Below, piece after piece: positions 1 to 38,900 of a DNA stretch of 64,000 nucleotides. The notes under the pieces are model-generated. The model was given only the letters and a program-made list of their open reading frames with translations, searched no databases and had not been told where the DNA came from. The position numbers were made by a program, and so were the translations under genes. Source of the DNA: Phoronis australis (lineage: Eukaryota > Phoronida > Phoronidae); the NCBI GenBank assembly GCA_002633005.1, contig NMRA01000365.1, positions 195,505-259,504 of the forward strand. The letters run 5' to 3'. Each line of letters begins with the position of its first letter. Within the stretch, counting starts at the first letter, position 1.

Positions 1-873
1 TTTTTTTTCCTGGAGTAATTGTTATTTTATGAAAATTCGAAATCGCAAAATTGTACGTAGTGACTTCTCTTTGTCGACTGTGTTGACTTTAAGGTCAATA
101 TCTTCGCACAGGAACGTCTAATCGAAATGGTTTTTTGGCAAATTATTCATCATAAAAAGTTCTTTAAAATGATGTATTACATGTCTATTTAAGTTTCTTA
201 GTTTTGAAATAATAATATTTTGAACTCGCAGATTCGATTTGACAGAATTTTTACCAAAAATTTTGACACGAAAATGACATTTTCTCCAGAACCATAAGTC
301 CAATTTAAAAAATTTTACTATCGTTATTTTAGTCTTGAAAAGAGCTTTCTAATGATGTATATTACATGCACATTTTCTAAAATTTTTGAAAAATGCTGTT
401 CTCCCTAGTTTCAGTTTTCATTATTTTGTATTAAATTAAGGTGATATTCAGTTGTCTTGGTACACAAATACTGTGAAGTTACTGCATTGTATGGGTCTAT
501 GTTATGTACATTATGGTAATGCTTCACTTATTAATCACCTGTGACCGACAATTGAAATTCTATTTCATTAAATTTCTTCACAATTATAAAGATTAAGTAC
601 AATTTAATCTATTGCAAGCATGGTTTGCAGTGTGTAGATGTCACGTAACAGCATATACTACAGTTCCCAGTATTTGCAAAAAGGTATTCAGACATTTAGA
701 AATGGGAACATTTTTATTTTGGCAATTTTTTAAAGAATTATTTCCATGTTTAAATCTGGTGTGTGTGTGAATGTTTTTGCAAGGAACAAGTATCAATTGA
801 TATGTCTTGAAACTTTATGACTCTTGTAAATAAGACGTATTATGTCCTCGTACATTTGTTTGGAAATCTCTAG
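1..873. other. Coronin intron, left edge
   Basis: AT-rich sequence without a recognisable exon, repeat or element. The exon for the blade before residue VKLWRIP is not here. Confidence 0.6.
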
Positions 874-28400
<27,527 letters not shown>

Positions 28401-28424
<24 letters not shown>

Positions 28425-28462
28425 TTGGAGGTGTATGGAAGGGGCTAATTGTAAGTTGGAGG
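28401..28462 (+). repeat. 31-bp tandem duplication at the coronin stop codon
   Basis: TATGGAAGGGGCTAATTGT and flanking bases occur twice; the first copy contains the last codons and stop. Confidence 0.9.
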
Positions 28463-28475
28463 CATATGCAGGGAT

Positions 28476-28530
28476 ACCACAACTGGAACAGGCATTAAAT
28501 CAAGCTAGACTGGGCCTGCAGGTGAGGGTA
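28476..28530 (+). pseudogene. Degenerate second copy of the coiled-coil exon end
   Basis: The sequence encodes QLEQALNQARLGLQ and parallels the exon m end QLEQELKEARQALQ. It is followed by a good donor, CAG then GTGAGG at 28524, and preceded by ATATGCAG. It may be a relic duplication or an alternative mini-exon. Confidence 0.55.
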
Positions 28531-28539
28531 GATAGCATC

Positions 28540-30344
28540 AAAGGTTGTCCCAGACATAGCTTTCTGGAATACTGACCTGCCATTAGCAACATGTTATTGC
28601 CTTTTCACTTTTTCACATTCTCACCAGTTGTCTATTTTCTACAAAAATGAGTCTCGCAGTGTGTTATGTGGATAAATTTCTGTTGTCACTAGTAGTTAGC
28701 AACGGTTTGGTAGATCACACTTTGATGTAATTTTAGAAATCTTGTGTTCACATTATGCGTCATGCTTAGTGTAACTAGGCACTTAGTGATTAATAGAATG
28801 TTTAATACAAGTTCACTGGCACGTGAAAAGTGAATCTTTTTCAACTTGCCAGTATGACAAGGTAAATAATAGATTTATAATTTGTATTTAAATGAGGTAG
28901 AAAATATATCTGAAACTAAATAAGGCGATCCAGATCCTCCCAAGGATACTATTGTTTCGTGAAATGAAGAATATAAATCGGTAAATAAAACAACAAGAAT
29001 GGATCAACTGAAATTTGAAATTTTCGGAGGTAACAACTTCCTTTACATTGTGTGTTGCCAATAGGTTTGTCAGTTTGGTGTATATTGTCGATATTAGCTT
29101 TAACTAAATAATTTTTTAGATTTTTACATTTTCTCCAAGAAATTATAGGGGGATGAGGAAATAGGTTTTTCATTTGAGGGGAAATATGCAGTGTAGAAAG
29201 ATGTTTTTTGAAGACGTGGCTAATTCCGTTTAAACATGGATTGAACANGTTTTTTCAATGGACTATTCGGTATTAGGTTTATGTGATGCTGTTTATTGAA
29301 TGTCTCATTAAAGAATATACCGAGTGAATCCAGTACGAGAGATTCATATATAGAATTCCAGCCACATAATGTATGGCTAGAGGAGGTACACATACAAGGA
29401 ATTTTGTTTTGAAAATGTCCTCAGGTTGTACATTCAGTTAAAGTGTGAGAGGGTGAGCAGTCCATGACCTATTGAAACAAAAATTTCAAGTAATTGAAGA
29501 ATTTCAATTTCTGTGAACAGGAAAAAAACGAAAGTGTATGAACGTTTGGATTTGTCTTTTGGTTTGGAAATTGTGAACATATCCCCAGAGTTATATGAAA
29601 ATTTTCGGTAAGGACTCCGTCGATGTCAAGGTGGCTGTCCTCCAGTTTTCAATTAACGTTTGGCAAGGGCCAGTGCCGAGATGTTATGAATTCTATGTTT
29701 CCTGGTTTTATTAATTTATTTAATTATTCTGTTAATTAAATGATTTAAATAGTCCAATTGTTGACACGTTAATCTGTTATTCTTGTGTTTGTACGCCCAA
29801 AGAAGTTGACATGATAATCGTGACAAGTAAATTCAGTGTAGAATTGAGCAGCATGGTTGTGATGGCTTTTGCAATTTTTTTCATTTTTAAGAGTAAGATG
29901 TAATTAATTTATTAAGAAATATCATTTGCAGGAATTGCTGGTTTATTTGAATAAGATTGCACCTGTTGGTACCAAGTTTGACCGAGGTAGTGTTATAATT
30001 TTGCTTTCCATTTTATTTATTCATTATGTCCTAGGTTCCCTCATATAAAGGGCTTTACAACTAAGGATACCTTTGTCAATCAATTTTTATTTTTTCTGAA
30101 ATAATAGTTTTCATATGCCATAAGGTGTAATATTTGTGCTTTTGTTAATGATGTTTTTGATGTTTAAATAAAGTTTTCATGCTAATATTTGCATGGCTTT
30201 GTGAATTGTAATTATTAGTGTATTAGTGGTGCTACCAACATTGTATGTGCTAAATATTCTCATTTGTAGTTGACCTGGGCGACCAGCTTGTTAACCATTC
30301 ATGTGGCATTGTGGATGATTGTGGTTATAAAAGCTGGCCAACGG
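28540..30344. other. 3' flank of coronin, no gene seen
   Basis: AT-rich; contains AATAAA at 28984 and 30167 and an N at 29248. No ORF of interest. Confidence 0.55.
28984..28989 (+). terminator. Candidate polyadenylation signal for coronin
   Basis: AATAAA lies 560 nt after the coronin stop codon. It is the first consensus signal I see downstream; another AATAAA is at 30167-30172. Which is used cannot be told from sequence. Confidence 0.35.
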
Positions 30345-30449
30345 AAATTTTGTAGATAAGACCCGTGGGTTTGCATTGACAAGGGTCGGTTGACATAAAT
30401 TTTGTAGATAAGACCCGTGGGTTTGCATTGACAAGGGTCGGTTGACAAA
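30345..30449. repeat. Two-copy ~52-bp tandem duplication
   Basis: AAATTTTGTAGATAAGACCC and the following GTGGGTTTGCATTGACAAGG occurs twice. Confidence 0.92.
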
Positions 30450-30535
30450 AATTCCCAGTAGCAGACCATGTCTACACTTGACTCTATTGCAGCACTGAGT
30501 TGTGCACTGAGCTAGAATGTATGTTCTATTAATGT

Positions 30536-30870
30536 AGACCATGTCCAGTCCTATTGACGCAGACAGCGTCCAGTAGTGTTGACGCAGATCATGTCCAGTC
30601 CTACTAATGTAGACCATGTCCAGTCCTATTGATGCAGACAGCGTCCAGTCCTATTGACGCAAACAACGTTCAGTCCTATTGGCGCAGACCACATCCAGTC
30701 CTATTGGCGCAGACGATGACCAGCCCTATTGATGCAGACCATGTTCAGTCATATTGACGTAGATCACGTCCAGTCCCATCGACGCAGACCACGTCCAGTC
30801 CTATCAACGCAGACCACATCCAGTCCTATTGACGCAGACCATGTTCAGTCATATTGACGCAGACCATGCC
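30536..30870. repeat. 25-bp minisatellite between the two genes
   Basis: About 13 units of GACCACGTCCAGTCCTATTG plus ACGCA, variously diverged. Confidence 0.93.
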
Positions 30871-31035
30871 CTCACATGCAACAATTTTTCCTCATTCAAA
30901 TGTTGAAAATGTTTATGATGCTGAAAATTACCAGAAGCAGAGTGGTGGTTTGTGCCCTAAAATTCCCTTATTAGGCCAAGAAAACCTCTAAAACTTCAAA
31001 ATGAAATGGTATTTAGTGAATCTTCCTGTTGAAAA

Positions 31036-31120
31036 ACATTGGTCCTCGAGGTCATCACTTGGAATTCAAAACATTTGGTCCTCAAGGTTATTACAAGGAA
31101 ATCAAAACATTTGGTCCTCG
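31036..31120. repeat. ~41-bp triplication
   Basis: AAAACATTTGGTCCTCGAGG occurs three times with changes, at about 31036, 31067 and 31103. Confidence 0.8.
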
Positions 31121-32456
31121 AGGTTGTCACGTGTAATTCGTGACATTCTGTAGAAAAAAGCCAGACCAAGATTTCACCTCAAAAACCGATGCTATGGTGT
31201 AGCTGTAATGACCAGAGCAATTTGAACAATTAATTTTTCACTGTCCCAAACTGGAGAATTTTTACCACAGGCATCTAAGACTATTAATATTTGATTTGTA
31301 GTTCTCTCTGGTGAAATAATTAGCATTTGTAGCATTTCTCAACGATTTTTGTTGGCTCTGCACAATTTATGGCATAGTTTATTTCACAATTTATGGCATA
31401 GTTTATTTATGTCAGAAATAAAAATGGAAGAAATCACACTTTGAATTATATTCTTAATGTCAAAACCTAGTACATGATGTAATAGTCTATTAATCTATTG
31501 TTAGCCCAATGGGTAAAAACTGATTAGAAGATGTAAACAATTTCTTCAGATTCACGACACAGTTCATAAACACACTATCATAAAACTGTTTCTCCAACAA
31601 TGTTTAGACAAACAATATGGTCTTAAGAAGTACACTAAACATTAATGAAGAGAGTACTTAATTTATGATGCTTGATTTCAGGATTTCAACAGAGAGTAAC
31701 ATTTCAAAATAGCCGTTCAATACGTAGGAAACATTGCCAAATTTGATAAAAAAGAATTATTCAAAGCAAAAGCGTTTTGTTAAAATTATATAAAAAATTT
31801 CTTTCACACCAAAACTAGACTAGCACACTAAAGCATATTCACTAACTGCATAGCAAAAAGTTGTGTTCCTTTCATGAACACATCAGACAATATACCAAAA
31901 CCTTTTATTGTGGCAAACATTAAAAATACATTAAGCCAAGATCTGCCCTGTGAAATACCTGCCAGCAACAGATTTAAGTACAGAATATGGTATAGAACAG
32001 TAGATTAACTTAGGGACAGTATGTATTTTGTGGGAAAACGACTGACTCTAGTTTGTGACTTCCAGAAGTTCCAGTGCCTCTTATCTCACCACTTCCCTGT
32101 TGAATTAGGACAATACTGACTTGCTATTCCATATCTATTCTAATGTAAGAGTTAAACTGATCGCTGGAGTTTGGCATAAACCATGTGTAGCAATTCACCT
32201 GGGAACAAATCTTCGCTACGTGTAGAGAGCTAAGACCACTTTGAATAACTAGTCACTAAAACTACAGCAGGGAACACTTGCCTCTAACAACTGCAAGTAT
32301 AGTACAAACCAAAAGTATTCAGACAAAAAGACCCAGAATTCCCTATCATGGCAGCAAGGCACAAGCCGTACTCATCATCATGGTGTAATCTTCCCTCAAG
32401 ACCAAGAATGAAGTGGAACTACATGTGGTAAGGTGGCCAAGGCATTCTGTTACAAG
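31121..32456. other. 3' flank / UTR of the PARP gene, no gene seen
   Basis: A 23-bp duplication (CACAATTTATGGCATAGTTT) lies at 31362-31406. Otherwise AT-rich and without recognised content. Confidence 0.55.
31904..31909 (-). terminator. Candidate polyadenylation signal for the PARP gene
   Basis: TTTATT on the + strand reads AATAAA in the direction of the PARP gene, about 940 nt past its stop. It is the nearest consensus hexamer I see; further ones are at 31402 and 31378. Confidence 0.3.
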
Positions 32457-32712
32457 AATAATGGCTCCCTAATAGTTATTGTTATTTCTTATGATAACGG
32501 AATTAGGAGTAATGGCTCCCTAATAGTTATTGCTATTTCTTATGACAACGGAATTAGGAATAATGGCTCCCTAATAGTTATTGTTATTTCTTATGACAAC
32601 GGAATTAGGAATAATGGCTCCCTAATAGTTATTGTTATTTCTTATGATAACGGAATTAGGAATAATGGCTCCCTAATAGTTATTGTTATTTCTTATGATA
32701 ACGCAATTAGCT
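32457..32712. repeat. 51-bp minisatellite, five units, open in one frame
   Basis: Units of AATGGCTCCCTAATAGTTAT plus 31 bp. Because 51 is a multiple of 3, the + strand is open for the 17-residue unit NGSLIVIVISYDNGIRN. It lies in the 3' region of the PARP gene, antisense to it. Confidence 0.93.
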
Positions 32713-32756
32713 GTCATGATGAGTAAACGGTATTTTGCTCGATTACTTTTGACTTG

Positions 32757-32848
32757 TAGATATCCGTATAGCATTACTTGTAGATATCCGTATAGCATGA
32801 CTTGTAGATATCCGTATAGCATTACTTGTAGATATCTGTATAGCATTA
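32757..32848 (-). repeat. ~23-bp minisatellite starting at the PARP stop codon
   Basis: Four units of TAATGCTATACGGATATCTA in gene orientation; the first TAA is the PARP stop codon. Confidence 0.92.
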
Positions 32849-32973
32849 CTGTGTCCTGAATTGCACAACATAGCGGATGGCCACTTGATTCTCTCTATAG
32901 ATGATATACTCGTTGTAGTCAAGACCAACGTGGCCTGGTCTATTAATGAGGCTGCCCAGAGGAATGACCGCAC
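32846..32973 (-). CDS. pme-5-like: PARP exon 13: catalytic Glu and stop
   Basis: Two bases, 41 codons and TAA; acceptor TTTACCAG before 32973. It encodes VIPLGSLI, then LDYNEYIIYRENQVAIRYVV, the PARP 'YNEY..Y...Q...+Y' motif with the catalytic Glu, and ends in QFRTQ. This is the normal PARP C-terminus. The TAA lies in the first unit of the minisatellite at 32757-32848. Confidence 0.96.
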
Positions 32974-35900
32974 CTGGTAAAGAAAATGGAAAAAAGCTTT
33001 TTCGTTGTTTCTACTCTGTAGAAATATGATAACGTGATACCAAAAGATGCCAATAACTCATTATGCCAAAATATTGTTGCTTTTGCGCAACTTTTGAATT
33101 ATTTGATTTGATTTTACAAAATATTTTCAACATATTTGTAACTGTCCATTATATTATCTAGATTATAAAACTGACACTTTAATGTAAAGCCATCAAATTC
33201 GGCAAAAACAAAACTAATGAGTATAGTTCAGTTTCTGTGCACTTTAAAGGCTCTCCTGTGCTCTTCTGTCAAACCATTTCTTCCTCACAAGATCCCACTT
33301 CATTCGTTTGCTCGGGAGCAACCTTGACAATTATTTGAGCACTGCTACATTTGAAGCATCACATTCGCTGGACTATCAGCCACTAGTTTGACACATATTG
33401 TAAAAATAAGATTTTTTGAGGGTGTCCCAAGTATATTTGCATAAGGTACCACTAATGCCCTCTGGTGAGGAGGTGAAGCACCTATTGACCACTCTCTCAT
33501 ACTCATCTGTCCTGTTCATGATCCATACATAAACCACGAGCATATTCTGGAATTCTAGACATGAACAAGACGCAGCAAAATACCTAAGCTTGTCAAATGC
33601 AAAGTGTGTTAAAGCACATCAGGTTTTTGCCCATAATTCACCAGTCCAGCCTCACCAACCAATCAGTTCAATGCATTTTCATGCTAATGAGGTCACTTAC
33701 AATTTGCAAGAAACTTGCCCCATGAAACACAGCCCAGGTAAAGATGATTTGACTTACCTGTTGGTAGAGTTACATTGTACACAGGGTTGGGGATCTGACG
33801 TCCTATTCCCATAACACTGTCGAACTTGTCTGGTGCCTTGGAGTTCTCATCAGGATATGTCATAGCATTCACTTGGCCCAAACCAACCTGGAGGAATGTA
33901 GTCAAAGGGTTACAATGCAATATGAGAATTTTGACATTAATAGTAAATACGCTTATCAAGTTCACCTTACTAACAAAGTCACAGAACCAACGTTTGTACT
34001 TGTTTCTGGACCTCAACTTAAATTTGTTGTTGCACTTCAAAAAAGAGCACATCTCAGGGCTCAATGCTTAGCATAATGTCAACTCACCAAATGGGACTTG
34101 GTAAAAAGTACCAACTGAGTTCACCAAATGTGAAATGTGCTCACTAAAACTAGGAAATCCCGTAGGCAGGGATATGAAAGTCCTACCTTCAGGGATATGC
34201 AAGGCAGGGATATGTAAGTCCTACCTTCACAAAGCACAGCAGCAACAGTGCCCTGAAGATGATCCAAGAAGAAGACGTAGCAAGAACTGTCAGAATAGTG
34301 AGTTATAGTCAGTGGCGCAACCCCTCCACACCATACACCCGTCCCAGTCACCCAACAACACCTCCACACCATACACCTGTCCCAGTCACCCAACAACCCC
34401 TCCCCACAATGAGACGGTCTTTTCTTTGACCAACGAGAACAAGTGTTTGGTCGCAAGACCTAAGAGTTCTGGGATAGCGCTACATTCATCTGAGGTTCTC
34501 ACTTTNCAAGGCGGCGATCTGGAGAGTGACACGAGGCGGACCGGCATCTCAAGAGAAAACGCAACCAGTGTATGGAACCCAAGGCGTCAAGATCCACCGC
34601 TGAGCCAGAATGAGCACGTCACTTCCAGTCGAATGCGGAAACGGTGTGCAGAAAAAGCCGTCTGGATGACGTAACAGCTGAACACATTATATATGAATGT
34701 CCGAGGACGCACTTCCCCCAACTACTCCAACCCCTGCTGACACCCTCGCCAAAGATCACCGCCTCACACTTGAGCTATGGGAGACGTCTCCCAACCCACC
34801 CCCTTCCCGGCTAGGAAGTAACCCCCCAAGTATCTCGTTGCTCAACAACAACAGCAGCAACAGTCAAAACTAATGAATGGAACACTTGAATAAACAAACC
34901 ACAACACCCACGGTAATGTCTGCTGGAACATCCTGAAATGCCTGAGTGTCTCTCCTTTTCTAGCCCAATGGAAACAATTTCTCCCTCACTGTGCCGTCCA
35001 GGCTCAGTTCCAAACTAAGTGGGAGTGTGCGTCAGTAGCGGGCCTGTCCAATTTTTTGCTTAATGATTCTGACTCATAATTGTTTACTTCCTGCAGTATT
35101 TTGAGCGTATGCTCCGACAGGTCCGTAAACAAAATCTGAGGTCATATCAATGGCACTGAGCTTCGCATCCTCTCAAAACATTTGAAGCTCACAAAACACA
35201 TCAAATAACTATGAGTAGAGACTGTAAGTAAAATGTCTTAAATCACAAGTTAGCATAGCCTTCCTTTATCATATCTGCACATTATAACTTTACCTCACAC
35301 AGAAGCATGTACATTGTTTTAGAGCATGGGTCATAATTATGGCAGTAATTCTTGCTCTTGCAAAACGTATCGGCAAAGTAGATCCCCTGGAAATGAAGAC
35401 AGAAAGTATGGCGTAGAGTCATTCATATTCATCTGGCACAAAACAAACATGTTGAAATGATGTTATTCACTTGCAATCACATTTACATTATTTTAAGTCA
35501 CATCCAACAGTACTCAATGTCAAACTATCTAGACTTGGATAACAGGAGACAAATTCTGAAGTTGCATCTTTCAACAAAATCTAACAACAGAGGGCAGGTG
35601 TAACAGAAAATGAGAATTCCATGCTTGGGAGAAACATTGGCTCATTCCAATTAGTTTTGGTAGTAGGCAGTCACACATGTATGATATGCACTGTGGTGTG
35701 AAGTGTTGATTTTCTTATCAGCGTATATCCTATATAATATTATTATACACAGTTCCATTGGGTGTATTTGAACAGCGTCTGAATTAAGATATATTGAAAT
35801 ACTGCTTTTTTCGCAATGCATATCTTGGACATTTCCAACATTTTTTCAACTTTCCCACAAACTGCATTACTAAAATATAGTGGTGTTGCCTTCATTGGGA

Positions 35901-38900
35901 CCCTTTAACAGTTTATGAAAACGATATGTTTTGTAAAATGCAATTAACATCAGAATAGTTTTTGCAACAAAAAGATTGTCGTCTCAACACAAATGATGAA
36001 TGCAGAGTTCTACCTTTCCAAACATGTGCCCAGTGTGGTCCACCTCTGGAGGTGCAATCAGTAGACCCCGACTGAGGATACTGATCAAGTTCTCAGGTGA
36101 ACTACCATGCCATAGTAACACGTGGTTCTCCAGACCAGCTGAGGACAATGCGGTGTTCTGACCTGGCCGACTGAGGCCAAAGATACCCTCAACTTTCACA
36201 CCGGGACCTGCAGATTGAAGAATATAATCACTTCAGATATGTTGTGCTGTGGGCATTAGCTTCTTACCGATAGCGTGGGATGTTCTATACACAAAGGATT
36301 GTGGGATATCGGTCATCAAAAACAGTACTGGCAGCTGACGCAGATATGTAACCAGTAGAGGTCAATTCATTTCTAAGTAGTATTTCAAGCAGCCACAAGT
36401 TAATCATACACAGGTACATATTACATTCATTTAATATAAAGTGCCAGCTTACATAGATGTTCACCTGCATGACACTTTCTTCATTCTGGACTGGATTACG
36501 CGAATACTAAAAATCCTCTCTGGGATTCACACACACCAATTCATTGTTCACACAAAGATCAATTGCTTTTGATAAAGTACAAAAGGTATTCAAACACCAG
36601 AATCTTTTTAGGGAAACTACAATTAGTGTATACTCAGCAGATGCTGTAGTTAACCACACAAATGTCTAAGGTGTTGCGTCCAAATATAAAATACATAATT
36701 GAGTAAAAGACTACAACACCTGTTATGCAAACTTAGGTGCATGTTAACACTGGCATTATATCCTGCATTACGGCATTCTCCTGTTGACCCCAACTTGTTC
36801 GATCAGATGGCAAAGGAACAAGTTGGGCAGTTGACCAGCATTTAGCCAGTATCTTACATGACTGATTAACTCCAATCTGGTACTTATGGTTGGAGGGCCA
36901 GCTCTCTTTTGTTCAATAATTGCTCTAATCCAAAAATTATATCTAGCCTGGCATGGCTGTGCTGTTGAAAATAAAAGATAAGTTAAAACCTGTTTGAACA
37001 CAAATTGTCAAATGCTGATCGTGTTCAGTTTTTAAAAAAACCAACATCAACCAACTACTACCAAAGTTAAGACACTTTAGTCTTATCAAACGCATACCAA
37101 TGCATTGGGTTTGACAGAGTTCATAAGTGGTAGGTAATAAGGTGTAACCACAATACTTTTCATAACAATTACATCCATGGTACTGATAATACTTTTCATA
37201 ACAATTACATCCATGGTGCTGATAATACTTTTCATAACAATTACATCCATGGTACTGATACATAACTCTTATGCTTGATCCAATACACTATTTTTAGCAG
37301 CTATATGCAACTTTAATAAAGACATGCTTCATGTGTTGGTTTTATTTTAAAAAGCGCATTACCATCACGATCAAATTGATTACAAAGCGAAAATCACGTG
37401 GTTTCTATATGCTACAATTTTTGCACGCAGTTAGCCTGATAACTCCGAAACATGAAAATGTGTTATCTATACGTAGTTAACTTTCATTTCATTCCCATAA
37501 AAATGCAGGTGTTCATGCTGACACTATACGGCCTTTCACATAAAGGGTTTAATGCAGTGGACTAACATTCCTTCTTGACCACAAGAATTTTAGACCCAAA
37601 GCAGATGATTTAGACTGGTCTAAATTTAGTATGGTACTAAATTTAGTACGCTCAAAAAGAATGGACCAGCAAGTGTACCAAAGTTGGTCCAATTACAAAG
37701 CGCAACGGCTAGACGACACTCAGCTGTCTGTTTTACAATCCCTAAGGGTGCTGGGATTTGGAAGCGTTGGGTCATTGCCATACGCCGCAGTGAAGGAAAA
37801 TATTTCCGTGTAAAATTTATAAAAGTTAGATCATATTTTGTCGCATCTCGCAGTTAAAGAGCATCATAGCAACGACCCAAAGAATCTTCAGCCAGCCAGG
37901 CTGTGTTTTCATGACTATGGGTTGAAACATGATGTTCTTTCCAAAAAGGACAGGGCCCTCAATCCCTCGATTTTGGGGCTGAATATCGGCTCTATTCTCT
38001 TCTCAAAAATATTTAAAAATCTCCGCAATTACCTACCACGAGGCCTAAAAATTCCCATAGTGATTGAAAAGTTCTTTCCGAAGTTCAAATCACCTGTAAC
38101 CACACAGGTGACAATTTGAAAGAGCACAAAATGCTACTTGAGAGCTTGCAACAGGGCGGGGGTGCTATTGATGATGATCGGGAGGTAGGGAGGTAGATTT
38201 TTCCCCTCACTCGGCAAAAAAATCTACTCTAAGAAGGTACAGGCACCTTTCGCCTCGGACGAACGAGGCCCCTGAAGAAACATGATAACTATGCTTGCTC
38301 TGCCCAGTTAACTGAAATTGAACTCTAAAACAAGGTTATGCTTCGGACGAACGAATTAGGAGTTTTAATTTTAAAATTCAACTTGGTCCAGATTGACATT
38401 TGAAACCTAACACATGAAATAGACATAAGAATTATTAAAACTAAGAAAGCAGAATTGATGGTCAAATAATTTTTATTTTCAATAACGAGCCTGGTTTTTA
38501 TTTTAATAAAAATATATTTAATAATATCGATTATTCTTTCAGATTAATGACAAATCAACTGTTATTCCCGGTAGTCCCTACCTCATCAGGACCTAGGCTT
38601 TATGTTTGATGTTAATATTCTTGATCAACAAATGAAACCAGATGTGACTAATTGCCCATGACAGCAAAATGCGATAATACATCACTGTCGAATATATCTT
38701 CAACTCGTCAACAATACAAGCAGATGACCTGGTTCGTGTAGAAAGCATTTTTAAAAGAAAAACGTAACCCTGCATTCAGCGGCCTAATCCGTAACACTAT
38801 GATCGCCGCAGTTTGGTCACATTTAGTTTTCATGTTTCGAACCTAGTTTTTCGAAAAAATATATACCCTTTCGTCAGACAACTCTTTCGTGCATTGAATT

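Noticed and set aside
34312-34674. 120-codon + strand ORF as a gene
   Set aside because: It starts in a local duplication, crosses an N and is not in the frame of the LINE remnant.
35984-36199. Separate small - strand gene of 71 codons
   Set aside because: It is exon 10 of the PARP gene read past its donor.
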